NCBI GenBank assembly: GCA_905331475.1
Contig: CAJNYU010004017.1
Span: 56,999 to 120,998, forward strand
Origin: Rotaria socialis
Lineage: Eukaryota; Rotifera; Eurotatoria; Philodinida; Philodinidae
DNA length: 64,000 bases
Direction: 5' to 3'
Below the pieces are notes generated by a model. It was not told the DNA's origin, ran no database searches, and saw nothing but the letters and a program-made list of their open reading frames with translations. The translations under genes were made by a program, and so were the position numbers. Positions 35,256-47,773 of the stretch are shown here, in pieces; position 1 is the stretch's first letter; every line of letters begins with the position of its first letter.

Positions 35256-36025
35256 TCAGTCGATTCTTTTCTCGAAAGGCGTTTTCGATATGTCTGCGTA
35301 TTTCATTTCGAAGTTGTCTTCACCATGATAGTGATTTGCATTAACGTACCATTTGCCTTCGAACTGACCGTTATTTGAATTCCATATCATTTGTAAATCA
35401 ACTTTATGCCCAAAGTTTTCTTTAGGATCACCGGTACCTAGTTCATACGTTTTTGCGATTGCTACTCGTTGATTTTCTAAAGAAAACGTTCCATCAACGA
35501 TGAATTTGCCGACGTTATCAGATCCGTTCCCCTTCACGCGATTGCTGATGCGATCAAACACCAATGACATTCTATGTGGTCCATTCCATCGGCCATATTG
35601 ATGATATCGACTTTGCCAATCCCCGTTTCTGAAATGGTCTTCTTCGTAAGTTTGATAATTTCTATTACCTTCATTTGTCGAGTTTTTACTAATGAATGTA
35701 TCATTCGAGTCTGCGCGTCGAGCTCGATATCTTCGGCAACAAAATATAGTGAGGAAGATGACTCCAATGAGACCCAGTACACCACCGATCACACTGCCAA
35801 CAACGATTCCTACTATGTTACAACTTGCACCTTGACAACCAGTTCCAGTTCGTGAGCCGCCTATAATCGAATATTATATGCAAGGAAGTTTATAAGTGAA
35901 CTAAAATAAGTACCCCTATAGCCGCCACCGCCTCGGCTTCCACCACCTCCGCCGCGAGCTCCCTGACCATGAACAACGATGATGACGGATGAAAAAGCCA
36001 ACAGAAGGCGAAATAAAATGTCCAT
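35256..36025 (-). CDS. Orphan type I membrane protein with Gly-rich ectodomain
   Basis: Two exons (36025-35914 and 35860-35256, a 53-bp intron) give 238 residues. A signal peptide (MDILFRLLLAFSSVIIVVHG) is followed by a Gly/Arg-rich stretch (GARGGGGGSRGGGGYRGGS), a short Cys-containing loop (CQGASC) and one transmembrane helix (GSVIGGVLGLIGVIFLTIF, about 62-80). After a CC and a basic stop-transfer (RRYRARR) comes a 150-residue cytoplasmic part. Its last 110 residues look like a beta-rich folded domain (MSLVFDRISNRVKG, GKFIVDGTFSLENQRVAIAK, GQFEGKWYVN). I do not recognise this domain; proteins of this type occur in bdelloids in my recollection. An upstream in-frame ATG (36052) would add nine residues. 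Confidence 0.75.
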
Positions 36026-38067
36026 TATGATGATGAGAGCTGTGTGTGACAACTTGAAGTTTCTAAGCGTTACTGCATGTTCTCTACTTCGATGCAGGTT
36101 ATTAAGAACGAGCGTTTGATTGTCAGAAATGAGTAAAAATGAAATTGATCGAATGCGTCGTTGAATTACACGACTGACCGAAAGAAAGAAAGAAAAAAAC
36201 GAAGAACGGTAATGGATATTGCCAGTTTTCTTTTTCTTCCACTTTTCAAAATGATCAAATAAAATTACCGCTATGCACTACTGAATAAGCGCTGATTCAT
36301 GGCGCCATGCGAACATAATGCAGCAGCCCTACGGTTTGAGTTACATTATTTTCGTTTGTTCTCACAGAACAGCCTGAATTTCAGATCAAAACATGTGATG
36401 ATTCACAATAATGACGTACATACGTAAGATGTAATCTACGGCTTATAATCTTTTACTGTTTTTGAGAATATTTAATGACATAAATCAATTTTTAATCATT
36501 TACTTTTCAATTAAATGGCGCATCATTGTCCAAACCTCAGGAAAAACAGTTCGAAAAGTTAACGTATACAACATCTGTATTTTAAAACAGGTATCTATAT
36601 GAGGCAAAAATCAAGTTAATTTCTCTTAGCATGTCATAATCGTTGCTGCCATTAATTAATGCTATATGAAACAAAGTGTATGCATAAGTCGGTCTCATTT
36701 TGTTTTTCTTTCTCGGTGTAGGCATCGCAAATAACAGTCATTTATGTAACCAAATCAGCTTGCGAATCTAAAATCGCACAAATATTGTTCGAAAATGATG
36801 AATTTGAAAGACATTATTTTGAATTAATACGCGACAAGAAACAGAAGAACTGCATGTATTAATTGTCGTATACAAGAAGATGATCATACTTGGATTACAT
36901 TCAATGTTAATCGAGGATATCGGTTTAGGTGGCGGTTCGTCTTGCCTTTACAATCCACACCCTGAAAAAAATTTAAACTTTCATTTGTATTTGGATATCT
37001 TTCAACAGTGGAGATGTAAAGCGCTGTGGCTAGTGAGTGAAACGACCCATCTACATATTGGCAAGCTTGAGTTGCTTTTTCATACATGTTGTATCGGTTT
37101 TGTTATAAAGTTTGGCGATTATTAATATTGACGAACTAATTTTTTTCACAGATGACAATTCCATAATTCATACCGTATCAATATCAATGTAATACTAAAT
37201 AGTTAACTATTGTGGTGATAGGTGGAATGAATCTAGAACATATCATGGATCAATTTTTTTATTATTTGTTAGTACAGACAACTTGTAATGATTATTGTCA
37301 GTCAAAGAAAAGATGAGCGAGTGAATATATTATGGCACAATTTCATCGGCCAATACAATTGCATAGTAATTCAAGATCAAATAATGATATATATATATAT
37401 ATATATACATAGTCAACTAGCTAAGAGAAATCGGATGAATTCGATCCAAATATAATGATAGACAATATGTACTAAAGTAATTGAAAATGACGTGTACAAT
37501 GAATGTATCTACAATGGTAATTAGTGACAAAAGGAATACTCGAACTTTTAAAGGATACGCATGTTCAAATTCCTTCTTCTCTGAAGTGAACTATATCAGG
37601 TCAACTACGAATAAAAGAGCAACAATCGTACTGCAATCTAATTAAGTGCTGTTCAATCAGAATATAGTACATTGCTTTTCATAATAGGTAAAGATCGATT
37701 AGCTATTAATAAGAAAAAAATATATATACAATAATATTCACAACACTTAATCACACATCCAACAAAGTTTTATTGCGGTAATTGTTTTATAGCCAAAATA
37801 TTAGTAGGTTTGTACCCTACGATATATTATCATCATTATTACTCTGGTATGCGAATATATTAATTAAATTTTAGTGAAAAATCTTCTGAATTATGCTATC
37901 TCAAAAAGTACTTTCCATTCTTTTACTTCCTAAGGATATTTGTTGACATTACATTTTTCGGTTGAAACACGTGTCCGCACAATAGTAGTTTGGCTTTGTT
38001 TTTTTTTCAAATTTTATTCATCATTACCGCGCATACCTGTGTTGTTGGACGTCAAATTATTCAAGGC
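36026..38067. other. Intergenic, one possible exon
   Basis: A plus-strand segment at 36722-36864 has a good TCTCGGTGTAG acceptor and 46 open codons (SQITVIYVTKSACESKIAQI and onward) to a stop, so it may be a last exon of an unidentified gene. A 67-codon minus-strand frame with a real ATG at 37087 shows no domain. An (AT)n microsatellite lies at 37387-37407. Nothing else is supported. Confidence 0.35.
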
Positions 38068-39698
38068 ATGGCAACTGCAGGAAAAATGGGTAAAACCATT
38101 TGTACGATATGTAACGAACAGAGAATCACGTACTTTTGCAAAGGATGCTCAAAAGAGTACTGTTTTTCGGACTTAACAAAACATCGTGTTATACTCAGCG
38201 AACAATTCGATATATTAGCCCACGATTTTAATCGATTCCGAGAAAAACTTATTAATGAAAAAGAAGATTCAGAGCAGCGTGTTCTTATACAACAAGTGAA
38301 TAGATGGGAAGAAGTTTCTATAGAAAAAATTAAGAAAACAGCACAAGAGTGCAGACGAATATTACTTGAACACACAGATGAAAATATTATGAAAACCGAA
38401 AAGAAGCTAAATAGATTAATGGACGATTTAGAACCGCTTCGTCAAAAGGACGAATGGTATGAAACTGATTTAGCGAATTTGAAGGAGAAATTACAAAGCA
38501 TGAAACAAGAACTTGCTGCGCCACAAAATATTTCAATTCAACAAGATTCTGGAACATTCATAAAAAATATTTCAGTGTCTAGTAAGTGCGACAGTGATAC
38601 TTGGATTGATGAAAACTCTACGCATAAAATCTCGGAACATTTTCCCTCTAAAGTTTCAATCATGTAAAATATTTCCGAAAGTTCCATATATTCTACGTAG
38701 ATCACGAGGTATAAGACTGTCCACCATTGCTTTATATTACAGTTTCCCCCGGCACACAAGTTACTGTGCGATGGGCATCGAATGGTGTTACCATTGCCGG
38801 TGGACATGGGTCTGGGCACGCATTGAATCAACTGTACTTACCTCTTGGTCTTCATATCAATGATGATGATACGATATTCATTGCTGATTTTGCCAATGAC
38901 CGTATTGTAAAATGGAAGATTGGTGATAATATTGGTGAAGTAATTATCGGCAGTCATGGACGCGGAAAACAGATGAATCAGTTGGATAGACCTTTCGATG
39001 TGATCTTTGATAACGAAACAGATAGTCTCATCATCAGCGATGGAGACAATCGACGAGTCATGCGATGGCTTCTTCGAAACGATACTATGTATGGAGAAAT
39101 AATTTTGGACAATATAGATTGTTACGGATTAGCCATAGATGATCAGAGATATATCTACGTCAGTGACATCGAGAAGAATGAAGTAAGAAGATACCGGGTG
39201 GGAGATATCAATAGTAAACTCGTAGCCGGAGGTAATGGACAAGGCATGCGTCTTAATCAACTCAATAGGCCAACTTATGTCTTTGTTGATCAAGATCATT
39301 CTGTCTACGTATCTGATCGTGACAATCATCGTGTAATTAAATGGGCCAAAGATGCAAATGAAGGAATTCTTGTGGCTGGAGGTCGTGGCTATGGCAATGG
39401 TCTCGGACAATTATCGTACCCTCGAGGAGTCATAGTCGATTCATTGGGTACAGTCTATGTGGCAGACGAAGAAAATCATCGAGTGATGCGTTGGCACAAA
39501 GGCGCAATACAAGGTGACGTTTTATTTGGTGGAAATGGTAAAGGACAGGGACCAAACCAGCTACACTGGCCTCATGGTCTCTCAGTTGATCGGCATCAAC
39601 ATTTCTATGTTGTCGATTATGGTAATGATAGAGTTCAACGATATTCCATCGAAGCAAATATGGAAAATGTTACTTTGCCATTTCTATCGATAAAATGA
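38068..39698 (+). CDS. B-box/coiled-coil NHL-repeat protein (TRIM-like)
   Basis: Two exons (38068-38581 and 38743-39698) give 489 residues. An N-terminal B-box-type zinc finger has Cys12, Cys15, Cys24, Cys27, Cys32 and His39 (CTICNEQRITYFCKGCSKEY). A charged coiled coil follows (about 50-150, KLINEKEDSEQRV, MKTEKKLNRLMDDLEPLRQK). The second exon is an NHL beta-propeller of about six blades, each with a pattern such as LPLGLHINDDDTIFIADFAN-DRIVKW, YVSDRDNHRVIKWAKDA, TVYVADEENHRVMRW and HFYVVDYGNDRVQRY. There is no RING, so ubiquitin-ligase activity is not expected. The fold suggests a cytosolic scaffold or RNA/protein-binding TRIM relative. The ATG at 38068 is the first in frame; upstream frames lack a good start. 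Confidence 0.88.
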
Positions 39699-40828
39699 AT
39701 GCAAAAGAATGAATGTATTTTTTTCAATTATGTATTGTAACCTGTACTTAGGAGCCCATGTGTAAAGAGGATTGTATTACGTATATGTGTGTAATAATCC
39801 GAAAGCATCTTCTTGCCAAGAAGATCAATAGGGGTTTCCTAGCAGAAAATAGAGAGAATAAATATATAAGACCTGTCACTCGTGTATGGATGATTGGTAC
39901 TGATGTAAGCCTTAAACTAATCAACAACTAAAGGGATCGATTTGAGCTGCAAAGTGTAAAAATTTTGCGTTGGATCTCAAGCGATCTTATGCAGGACATA
40001 ATTGGAAGTAGATAATAGAAAATAATCTGCAAGAAGATTTTGAGGGACTCGAATTTCTGTTCTCTCAATCAATCTGTTTTGGATATGTAGTAGAGATGTG
40101 AGCGCCTGTGCAAATATCAACGTGAATTAATATGTACAGTTTCATCAAGAGGCAACTCTAGATCGAGCACGAAAAACATTCTCATAAAATATATTTCGCT
40201 TCTTCTTTTTGTTATTCTGTCCTTTTCTGATGCTTGAATTGGTGATAAATTTCATCTTCTCTTCCTCTATTTTTGTATTGTTAGTTTGTTTACTGACTTA
40301 ACCTAACAGTTAAATTGCCATGTGCAATCTAGTGGAGAAAATAGTACAGTTCCTTATTGATAACTGACGAAGTTGAGTTCACTGAAATCTAATAGTATGA
40401 TACACGTTTTTCATACGCATGCTGTTATTTGCTGGTTATCGAATTCATCTGTATTTGAATAAATACCAAAATTTCTTTGAGTGCTTCTGCGAGAAATTTT
40501 CAGATCGTTAAAATCAGTGGTAGAGAAAAAAATGAAATGACGCATGTTTTTACTGGTAAATTGTCGAACAAGCGAATATTGTAAGCAATGTATAGTTGTT
40601 TACATACTTAAATGCAGTTTTGTCAATTGCATAGTTGTATCAAGAGAAAACAAAACAGTACAAAAGTGCAACACAGGCAATGATCCCATCAGTTAATACA
40701 TGCGCTAAGTAATGAAAAACAACATGAGTTCTTGATTGATTTGTTTTATTTTCGAAATTGCAAACTGTTGAACAGGACGAAATCAATATTTTACAACAAA
40801 AACTGACCAGCGAACGTAACTATAAGCG
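39699..40828. other. Intergenic, no gene seen
   Basis: Spacer between two plus-strand NHL genes. AT-rich, no open frame of note. It presumably holds the terminator of the first and the promoter of the second. Confidence 0.5.
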
Positions 40829-43800
40829 ATGTCTACTGGTACACAAGCAGTTGCTCCTGGTCTGCCTCAATTTTATCAACCGATAGAGCAAAGCACGGTA
40901 GGACGACAGAGATCAGACTTTATCATCTTCATATATTCAAACTCATTTTTACGCATGCCGATAGCTCTCGTTGTAAATGAACGGCGCAATTCGAACAACT
41001 ACAATCGTTTCACTAAGTAGTAAACAGTAGAAAATAGTGATTTGACACTGGTTAAAACCTACAAAAGACGCGGTTTAGGACTAAAAAGCAGCTACGTACA
41101 TTTTCTTTACGAAATATATCAATATAAGCGAGGAAAATAGAAACTAAAAGCAGATCAATTGGTAGCTCGAGCTAGACACAGTCAATTAATCCAATTTCAA
41201 TTCAGTGCTTCAAAATCAGCCGAATAGGACGAAACGAGACGCATTCATTCGCTTTCTATATTCTCTGAATAATAATGCCATTAAAAACAAATAAAAGTAA
41301 ACGAAAAAATGCAGAAAGAAACTGACATATATTCTATCATAATGTGTGAATTCAATTATATGCAAAATAGAACAGCGGCGTGATTTTGCACATGCAAATT
41401 TATAAATGATTATAGTCCAATAGATTTGATAAATATATTCAATGAAAACTATGATTGAATTAAGTGGCTTAATCACATACAAAAAACAAACTGATACTAA
41501 TTTTTAAGTTAAAATGAAGACTTTTCTGATTAGCATGAACAGAAGTCTTCTCTTCGAAAGATTATAGTCATCTGACGTATCAATACGTATCCAGAGAAGA
41601 TGAATAGAGGTTCCATCGAAAAATAATATCAAAACGGCATCAGTAAACGGAGTATCCGAAAAACATTCTACCTATTATTCTGAAAATTTATGATGTGAAT
41701 CGAATTAAAGGTTATCTATCAACCTATGAATGCAAATGGAGGCTAAGATAGATACATCTACAAGAAAACTGCAAAGTCTTCCACACATTTCAGGTTTTGG
41801 CAACAAGAAATTATCGAGAAATATTGACTGATATCATAAAAATTCGAATGCACATACTATGAACAGATATTCAAAACACGTGATTCAGAAAGTGGTTAGT
41901 AAAAAACAAACTGCTAAATATCAATTTGTCATTATTGTTTCGCTGATTTTATTGAAATGAATGCGTGTAAATATTTTTCTTATTTAGACCCATGCAGTAT
42001 CACCAAGAACAGTTAGACAAGTGAATACAAGCATAGGTCGAATTCCTGAAATACCTGGCAATTCCTTGAAGACTTTGTTAGTTCTTCAAAAACAAATTTA
42101 ATAAAACTGCATATTTTTTTCTAATTTTAGAAATCAAAGATTTTTAGTTGGAAAAGTAGCAGTGGTTGCGCTTATCTTCGCTTTAGCTGTTGCTGGAGTG
42201 TTTTACGGTGTTCTTGTGCTACGTTCATCTACGACGACAAGTGAGTTCAATGTGATATGAAAATGTATCTTAAGCAGAAAAAATATTTATTGTCTTTAAC
42301 GTTTTGCATTTTATCCTACGAAAAGGATTTGAATGAGACTGTCGGTAGTTTTGGTGCGAAGCTCGTTTAGTTCTTTTCTCTGTCTTTAGCGACTGTGGAG
42401 ACAACGACAACCACTACCACTGCGACAACAACAACTACGACGACGACATCGACCACTTCTACAACAACAGACACTACTACTTCGACAACATCGACTACTA
42501 CTACTACTACACGTACCACAACGACAACAAGCGTAACAACAGCTACCTCAACGACTAGTACGAGCACAACAAGCACTACTAGTACGAGCACAACTTCTAC
42601 AACTACTCAAACAACAATAACTTGTGTGTAACCTTTATTGCTTGTTTTGTACAACAGCTAGCATGAAGAATCGTTTGTTCATTTTTCAGTCGCTCCTGTT
42701 GGCATCTATGCATTGAATATCCCAACTTGTGCCACATGGAATGATACGGGATTAACAATGGCTGGTAACAGTAACGGGACATTGGGATCTGATTTAGGAT
42801 CTCTCTCAGCCCCCGTGAGTATTTTTGTGGACAACAATAATAACCTGTTCGTTGCTGATCGAGACAATGCTCGCGTACTTAAATTCGTTCCGAATGCGAC
42901 TATTGGAATTATTGTTGCCGGCAACGGAACCATTGGAAATGGAAGTAACCAATTATCATCACCTAAAGGTGTTGCTATTGATCAATACGGTGATATTATT
43001 GTTGCTGATAGCAGTAATTATCGAATTCAAAAATTTGTCAACGGATCCACCATAGGCATCACACTTGCTGAAAATTCGACAATAAATCCTCTTGGTCAAA
43101 TGCGTGATTTACATATTGATGTCAATAATAATATATATGTTACTGATTCTGACAATAATCAAGTTGGTAAATTTATTCCTTTTTCATCGATTGGTGTTGT
43201 CGTAGCAGGTGGGGGTCCAGCAGGTCCAGGACTAAATCAATTGTCAAGTCCATTTGGAAATTTTATAGACCCCAATGGAACATTGTACATAGCCGATCAA
43301 CTGAATTTTCGTGTAATGAAATACGATCCTGGATCTTTGAATGGAACTATAGTAGCTGGTAATGGAACAACTGGTTCAACTGCGTATCTTTTAGCGCAGC
43401 CCATAGCAGTGATCGTTGATAATAATGGGTATGTTAAATTGAATATCGTTATAAGATATCCGTATTGGAGATTAGAGTTTAATTTCCTTGTTAAATTTTG
43501 CTTGAGCTGTATATGATTCGCTCAAAGATTTTTTAAAAATTCTACATAATTGTTGAAAATGATATCATTCATTGATAGGTATATCTATGTGGCCGATTAT
43601 TCTAATGGGCGAATCATGAAGTGGACGACAAATTATGCGGCTGGTGGTGTCTGCATTATTGGCTGTACGGGAACAACAGGCGTAGCTGCCACCCAACTAA
43701 GGGGCCCGAGAGATCTAAAATTTGATAGGTATGGAAATATTTATATTACGGATCAAGCAAATCATCGAATTCAAAAATTTATGATCCAAATACCTCCGTT

Positions 43801-43898
43801 AGGATGTTCTAGTGAGTCATCAACGTTAAATCATTCATCTTTAGTGCACGGTTTTTTTTAATTTATTTTTTTCTTGTTCATTTAATTTAGGCGGATAG
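40829..43898 (+). CDS. Membrane-anchored NHL-repeat protein with Thr-rich stalk
   Basis: Seven exons (40829-40897, 41988-42076, 42131-42240, 42390-42623, 42690-43428, 43579-43811, 43891-43898) give 493 residues. There is no signal peptide. A cytosolic N-terminus of about 57 residues precedes one transmembrane helix (KVAVVALIFALAVAGVFYGV), so this is a type II protein. Exon 4 encodes an almost pure Thr/Ser stalk of about 78 residues, probably O-glycosylated. Exons 5 and 6 encode an extracellular NHL propeller (LSAPVSIFVDNNNNLFVADR, DNARVLKF, LSSPKGVAIDQYGDIIVADS, GPRDLKFDRYGNIYITDQAN). The last exon adds SG and a stop (ending GCSSG). If the last intron is retained the protein ends at 43861 instead. 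The first intron is 1.1 kb. A putative surface recognition or adhesion protein of a family abundant in bdelloids. Confidence 0.85.
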
Positions 43899-44581
43899 AA
43901 AAAAAACAAAGACAACAATTCATGTTTCGTGTGTTTGTACTGATAACACAAAATTAACATAAACATTACCGTTGCATCACGTGTTAAACAAGAAAATATT
44001 TTTTAGTGCACTACACATGTATTATTATTATCAGTAAAATGACTTCATAAGATTGTTCTGAAAAATTAACACTTAGAGATGAAATAAAATTCTATGGTTC
44101 TAATTATTTTTTTTCCATAAAAGGTCTTCTGGGCGCCATAATGCAGTTGCTTTGAAGAAGTTTTTGTTTTCTTTTTATCTGTTTAGTGCTTAAAACATAA
44201 GTTTTTAAACTTGATTCAAGTGTTCATGAAAAAGTTAGAATCTCTACATGCACGGATTGTACTTGAAATTATATTAGAAATTTCAATTGTGTATAGAGTG
44301 CTAGGAAAATGGTGCACACTTTCATTCATTCATTCATTCATTCATTCATTCATTCATTCACTCACTCTCAGTTATTCTCTTTCCAAGGTAGTTGTTGAAA
44401 TTTTTAAAAAAAACATGTATTTACAACTGAAGGTATAATAAGAAAAATGTTCGTTACTTGTGTTAGTACTGAACACATTCATTAGTTTTTAATTACATTT
44501 TGGAAAGAAAAAAAACTTTTTAAATGATCGAAATTTGCTATTATATTGAGAGATTCAGTGTCTATAATACAAACAATAGAA
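43899..44581. other. Convergent intergenic region with microsatellite
   Basis: Lies between the 3' ends of the NHL gene (plus) and the LRR gene (minus). AT-rich; apart from the TTCA microsatellite I see nothing. Confidence 0.5.
44321..44360. repeat. (TTCA)10 microsatellite
   Basis: Ten uninterrupted TTCA tetranucleotides. Non-coding by context. Confidence 0.95.
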
Positions 44582-47529
44582 TTAGAACAGAACATATGTG
44601 AGAAGGAAATTTCTTACTATGTTATTTTTCAATGCTTGAATAAGACATTGCTGGTCCTCTTCTGTAATTTGATTGTTCGAAACATTAAGACGATTAAATG
44701 TCTGTTGAAAAGAGAAAAAAAAACATCGAATGAGAAATCAACAGCAACTAATATCTGCTACCGAATTGTATTGTAAAGCGTCGATCAAATATTCGATTCC
44801 TTCTTGTGTTATTTGATTCCATTCAAGCTCCAGATGAGTGAGTGTCTACAATACATAATATTTAAATAACAAAACCAGCTCATATGTCATGTGTTCGCCT
44901 ACTCTGTTACTTCTTAAAACATAAGCAAGTTGCTTGACTCCGACTTCTGTAATTTCATTTTTTCCAAGATCTAACTGAGCGAGTGTCTACGCCAAACAGT
45001 AAAGTAGTAACCAATCAGATTAAAAGCTATTATTGTTTACTTTATTCACGAGCAACGATTCAGCTAAATAATGTACACCCGTATTTCCTATGTGATTACC
45101 CCATAGACTGAGTTGCGTTAGACTCTATAATAAATACATGATCAACATAATATGAAACACAAGCGACATGCATCTTACTGAATTACTGCGTAGTGCAGCA
45201 GCCAAGTATTGTGCTCCTTGTTCTGTGATCTCGCTCCGCTCAAGGCCTAATCTAGTAATTGCCTATATATATATATATATTAACGTAAAGCATAGATATA
45301 CACAAAAATAAACTTGTAGAAACGCTTTACTCGATTATTTGTCAATGCATGAGCCAGATATTGTAAACCTTCATCCATTATAGGATTGGACCAAAGATTT
45401 AGTTCAATGAGATACTATACCGTATGATAAATATCGAATGATAAGAAGAAAAAAAAACGTATAAATAAATATCTCTCACCAAATTACAGTGTAGCGCCTC
45501 AGCTAAATGTTGTATACCATTCTCATTAATTTGATTACCACTCAGATCTAACCGTGTCACACTCTATGGTCAATGTTTGATAAAAATATAGAACGAATAG
45601 GTTCGAACTACTTTCTTGTACCTTGTTAGTTCGTAATGCACTGGCTATATGGTGTGCTCCTTTACTGCCAATTTTATTCGATCCCAAATTTAGTTGTGTC
45701 AGTGTCTGTTAAAATCAGGTATTGTGAGTCTAAGATAGATATCGCCATCATTTGTATTTACTTTGTTCACTCTTAAAGCATCAGCCAAACGTTGAGCTCC
45801 CTTGTCTGAAATTTTATTCGATTCCAGGTCTAGTTGAATAAGTTTCTATATAAAATAATGCGAAACATGATAAAAACATTTATACAGCATACGCAATGTT
45901 ACTAACCCGATTAATCAATAGAGCTTCACTCAAATGGTGTACTCCATTGTCTGTGATTTCATTTCCTCCAAGACCTAGTCGAGTAAGTCTTTGCACCTAA
46001 TAGTCTAAATTTAGAAGAGACCTATGAAATTTGATTTAGCTCACTCTCGTGGCTGCCAATATATCCGTGAGATGTTGCACTCCAACATCTGTAATTCTAT
46101 TGTAGGCAAGATCGAGTTGTGTCAGATTCTTTCATCGAATGTAAAAAAGACAAATATTTAAACGATGAGAACATCATATCTCTCACTGTATTAGTTCGTA
46201 GTCCATCAACAATATATCTGAGTCCTTTGTCAGCGATTTGATTACTATTAAGATCGAGCCGAATCAATGTCTGTGCCAGTAAACAAATTAATAGCATACA
46301 ATAAACTATCTACGACTATCTCATACTCTATTATTACGTAAAGCATCACCTAAATATAGTCCTGCTTTGTCTGTTATCTTATTCGAACCAAGATCCAAGT
46401 GCATAAGAGTCTATTCCAAAATAAGAAATAATTCATATATAAATATAAATTATTTAATCATGTGGTCTATCTTGCCTTATTAATTCGCAGTGCATCAGTC
46501 AAATATTGTATTCCTTTCTCTGTTATCTTATTTGATGTTAGATCTAAGTGGATGAGTGCCTACTTTGAGAGAAATATAATAACATGAGAATGAAACAAAT
46601 AGTCTATCCTACTCGATTGGTTTTTAAAGCTTCGGCCAAATATTTCAATCCTTCGTCTGCTATTTCATTTTGTTTGATATTCAACTCAGTAAGTGTCTAC
46701 ATCAAATAATGAATGTCGCTGTATTACAGAAAAGTAAAATATACAAATGTTTTTACTCGATTGACTCTTAATCCATCAGCAAGATATCTCATTCCTTTCT
46801 CCGTAATTTCATTTGCTCCAAGATGAAGCTTAGCAAGTTTCTACGAGTATAATCATTGGTTTTCTTCGCAATAAAAACATAATACTCTATACCTTTTTAG
46901 CCCTAAGTGCATGAGCCAAATAACATGCGCCTTTATCTGCGATGCCATTTTGTTCGAGATTCAATTGGATCAGTGTCTATATTAAACTATACACGTACAG
47001 ATAATCATGACATCTATTATTTTTCACTGTGTTCTGTTGTAATGCATCAGCTAGACACTGTACACCACCGTCTTTGATTTGATTTGATCCTAGATTCAGC
47101 TGTATAAGTGCCTATAGAATAAGAATGAAATTGCCGAATATTTAAATTATCAAAAATATGTGCTCATCTTTTTCTACCGTATTTTCGTATAATACATCGG
47201 CAAGATATTTCGCGCCGTCTTGTGAAATTTGATTTTCTGAAAGATTCAATTGAGTCAGAGTCTATTTGATACAAAAACAAATTACAGTTAATTTTTGACT
47301 GACGAATAGATTGTTCGTCTCACGGTGTTCGTTCGTAATGCATTGCCTATCGCCCAACATCCATAACATGTCAAGTTGTTGGATGATAGATTTAATTGTG
47401 TACAGTAAGCTTGGATCGTTTTGTCCTTTACAATGCTTTCAATATTTGCATCGGTCAGCTTTCTACCAGAAAAATTAATTAAGCGTGGTCGATTTTTTAA
47501 CTGGTCTGAATTGTTATTCAGATCTACTT
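44582..47529 (-). CDS. LRR (ribonuclease-inhibitor type) array in about twenty exons
   Basis: Minus-strand exons: 47529-47324, then 84-bp exons ending at 47178, 47028, 46893, 46757, 46613, 46476, 46327, 46187 and 46045, a 90-bp exon 45996-45907, 84-bp exons ending at 45762, 45622, 45480, 45331, 45179, 45041, 44903 and 44762, and a last exon 44701-44582. Each 84-bp exon is in phase 0 and encodes one 28-residue repeat of the form TLxxLdLxxNqItdkGaqyLadALrxN, as in NLRC3 and ribonuclease inhibitor. Introns are about 48-75 bp. The first exon (RPRLINFSGRKLTDANIESI, CTQLNLSSNNLTCYG) contains no Met, so it must be spliced to an upstream exon. The ADP-ribosyltransferase exon at 48589 is the natural candidate: a splice 47788/47529 keeps frame and would give 881 residues. 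The intron after the exon ending at 46476 starts with GC. Function: a protein-binding horseshoe, probably recognition. Confidence 0.85.
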
Positions 47530-47773
47530 CTAAAATGATGAATGATGGCAAGGTCAAGGTCTAATATAGATATTCGTATCGCGTTTGAACAGAAAACTTT
47601 CAGCACTGTATTGGAAACTTCTATTAGGAAACATGATTCAGTCCAATATAATACACTTTGTTAAGTATCTGAAAGTTCTCAAACTAACTATAAGTGATAC
47701 TCCGAAAATAGAAATGTGGTGTTTTTGAGTAGGTATAAAATCGACTGGCGTTATATTATCAGAGTACCACTGG

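Noticed and set aside
38061-38375. Minus-strand frame opposite the B-box gene
   Set aside because: Shadow of the plus-strand coding exon.
42367-42591. Minus-strand Val-rich open frame
   Set aside because: It is the antisense of the Thr-rich stalk exon of the NHL gene; repeats such as ACN/NGT leave both strands open.
44321-44360. (TTCA)n open frame as coding
   Set aside because: Simple microsatellite between convergent genes.
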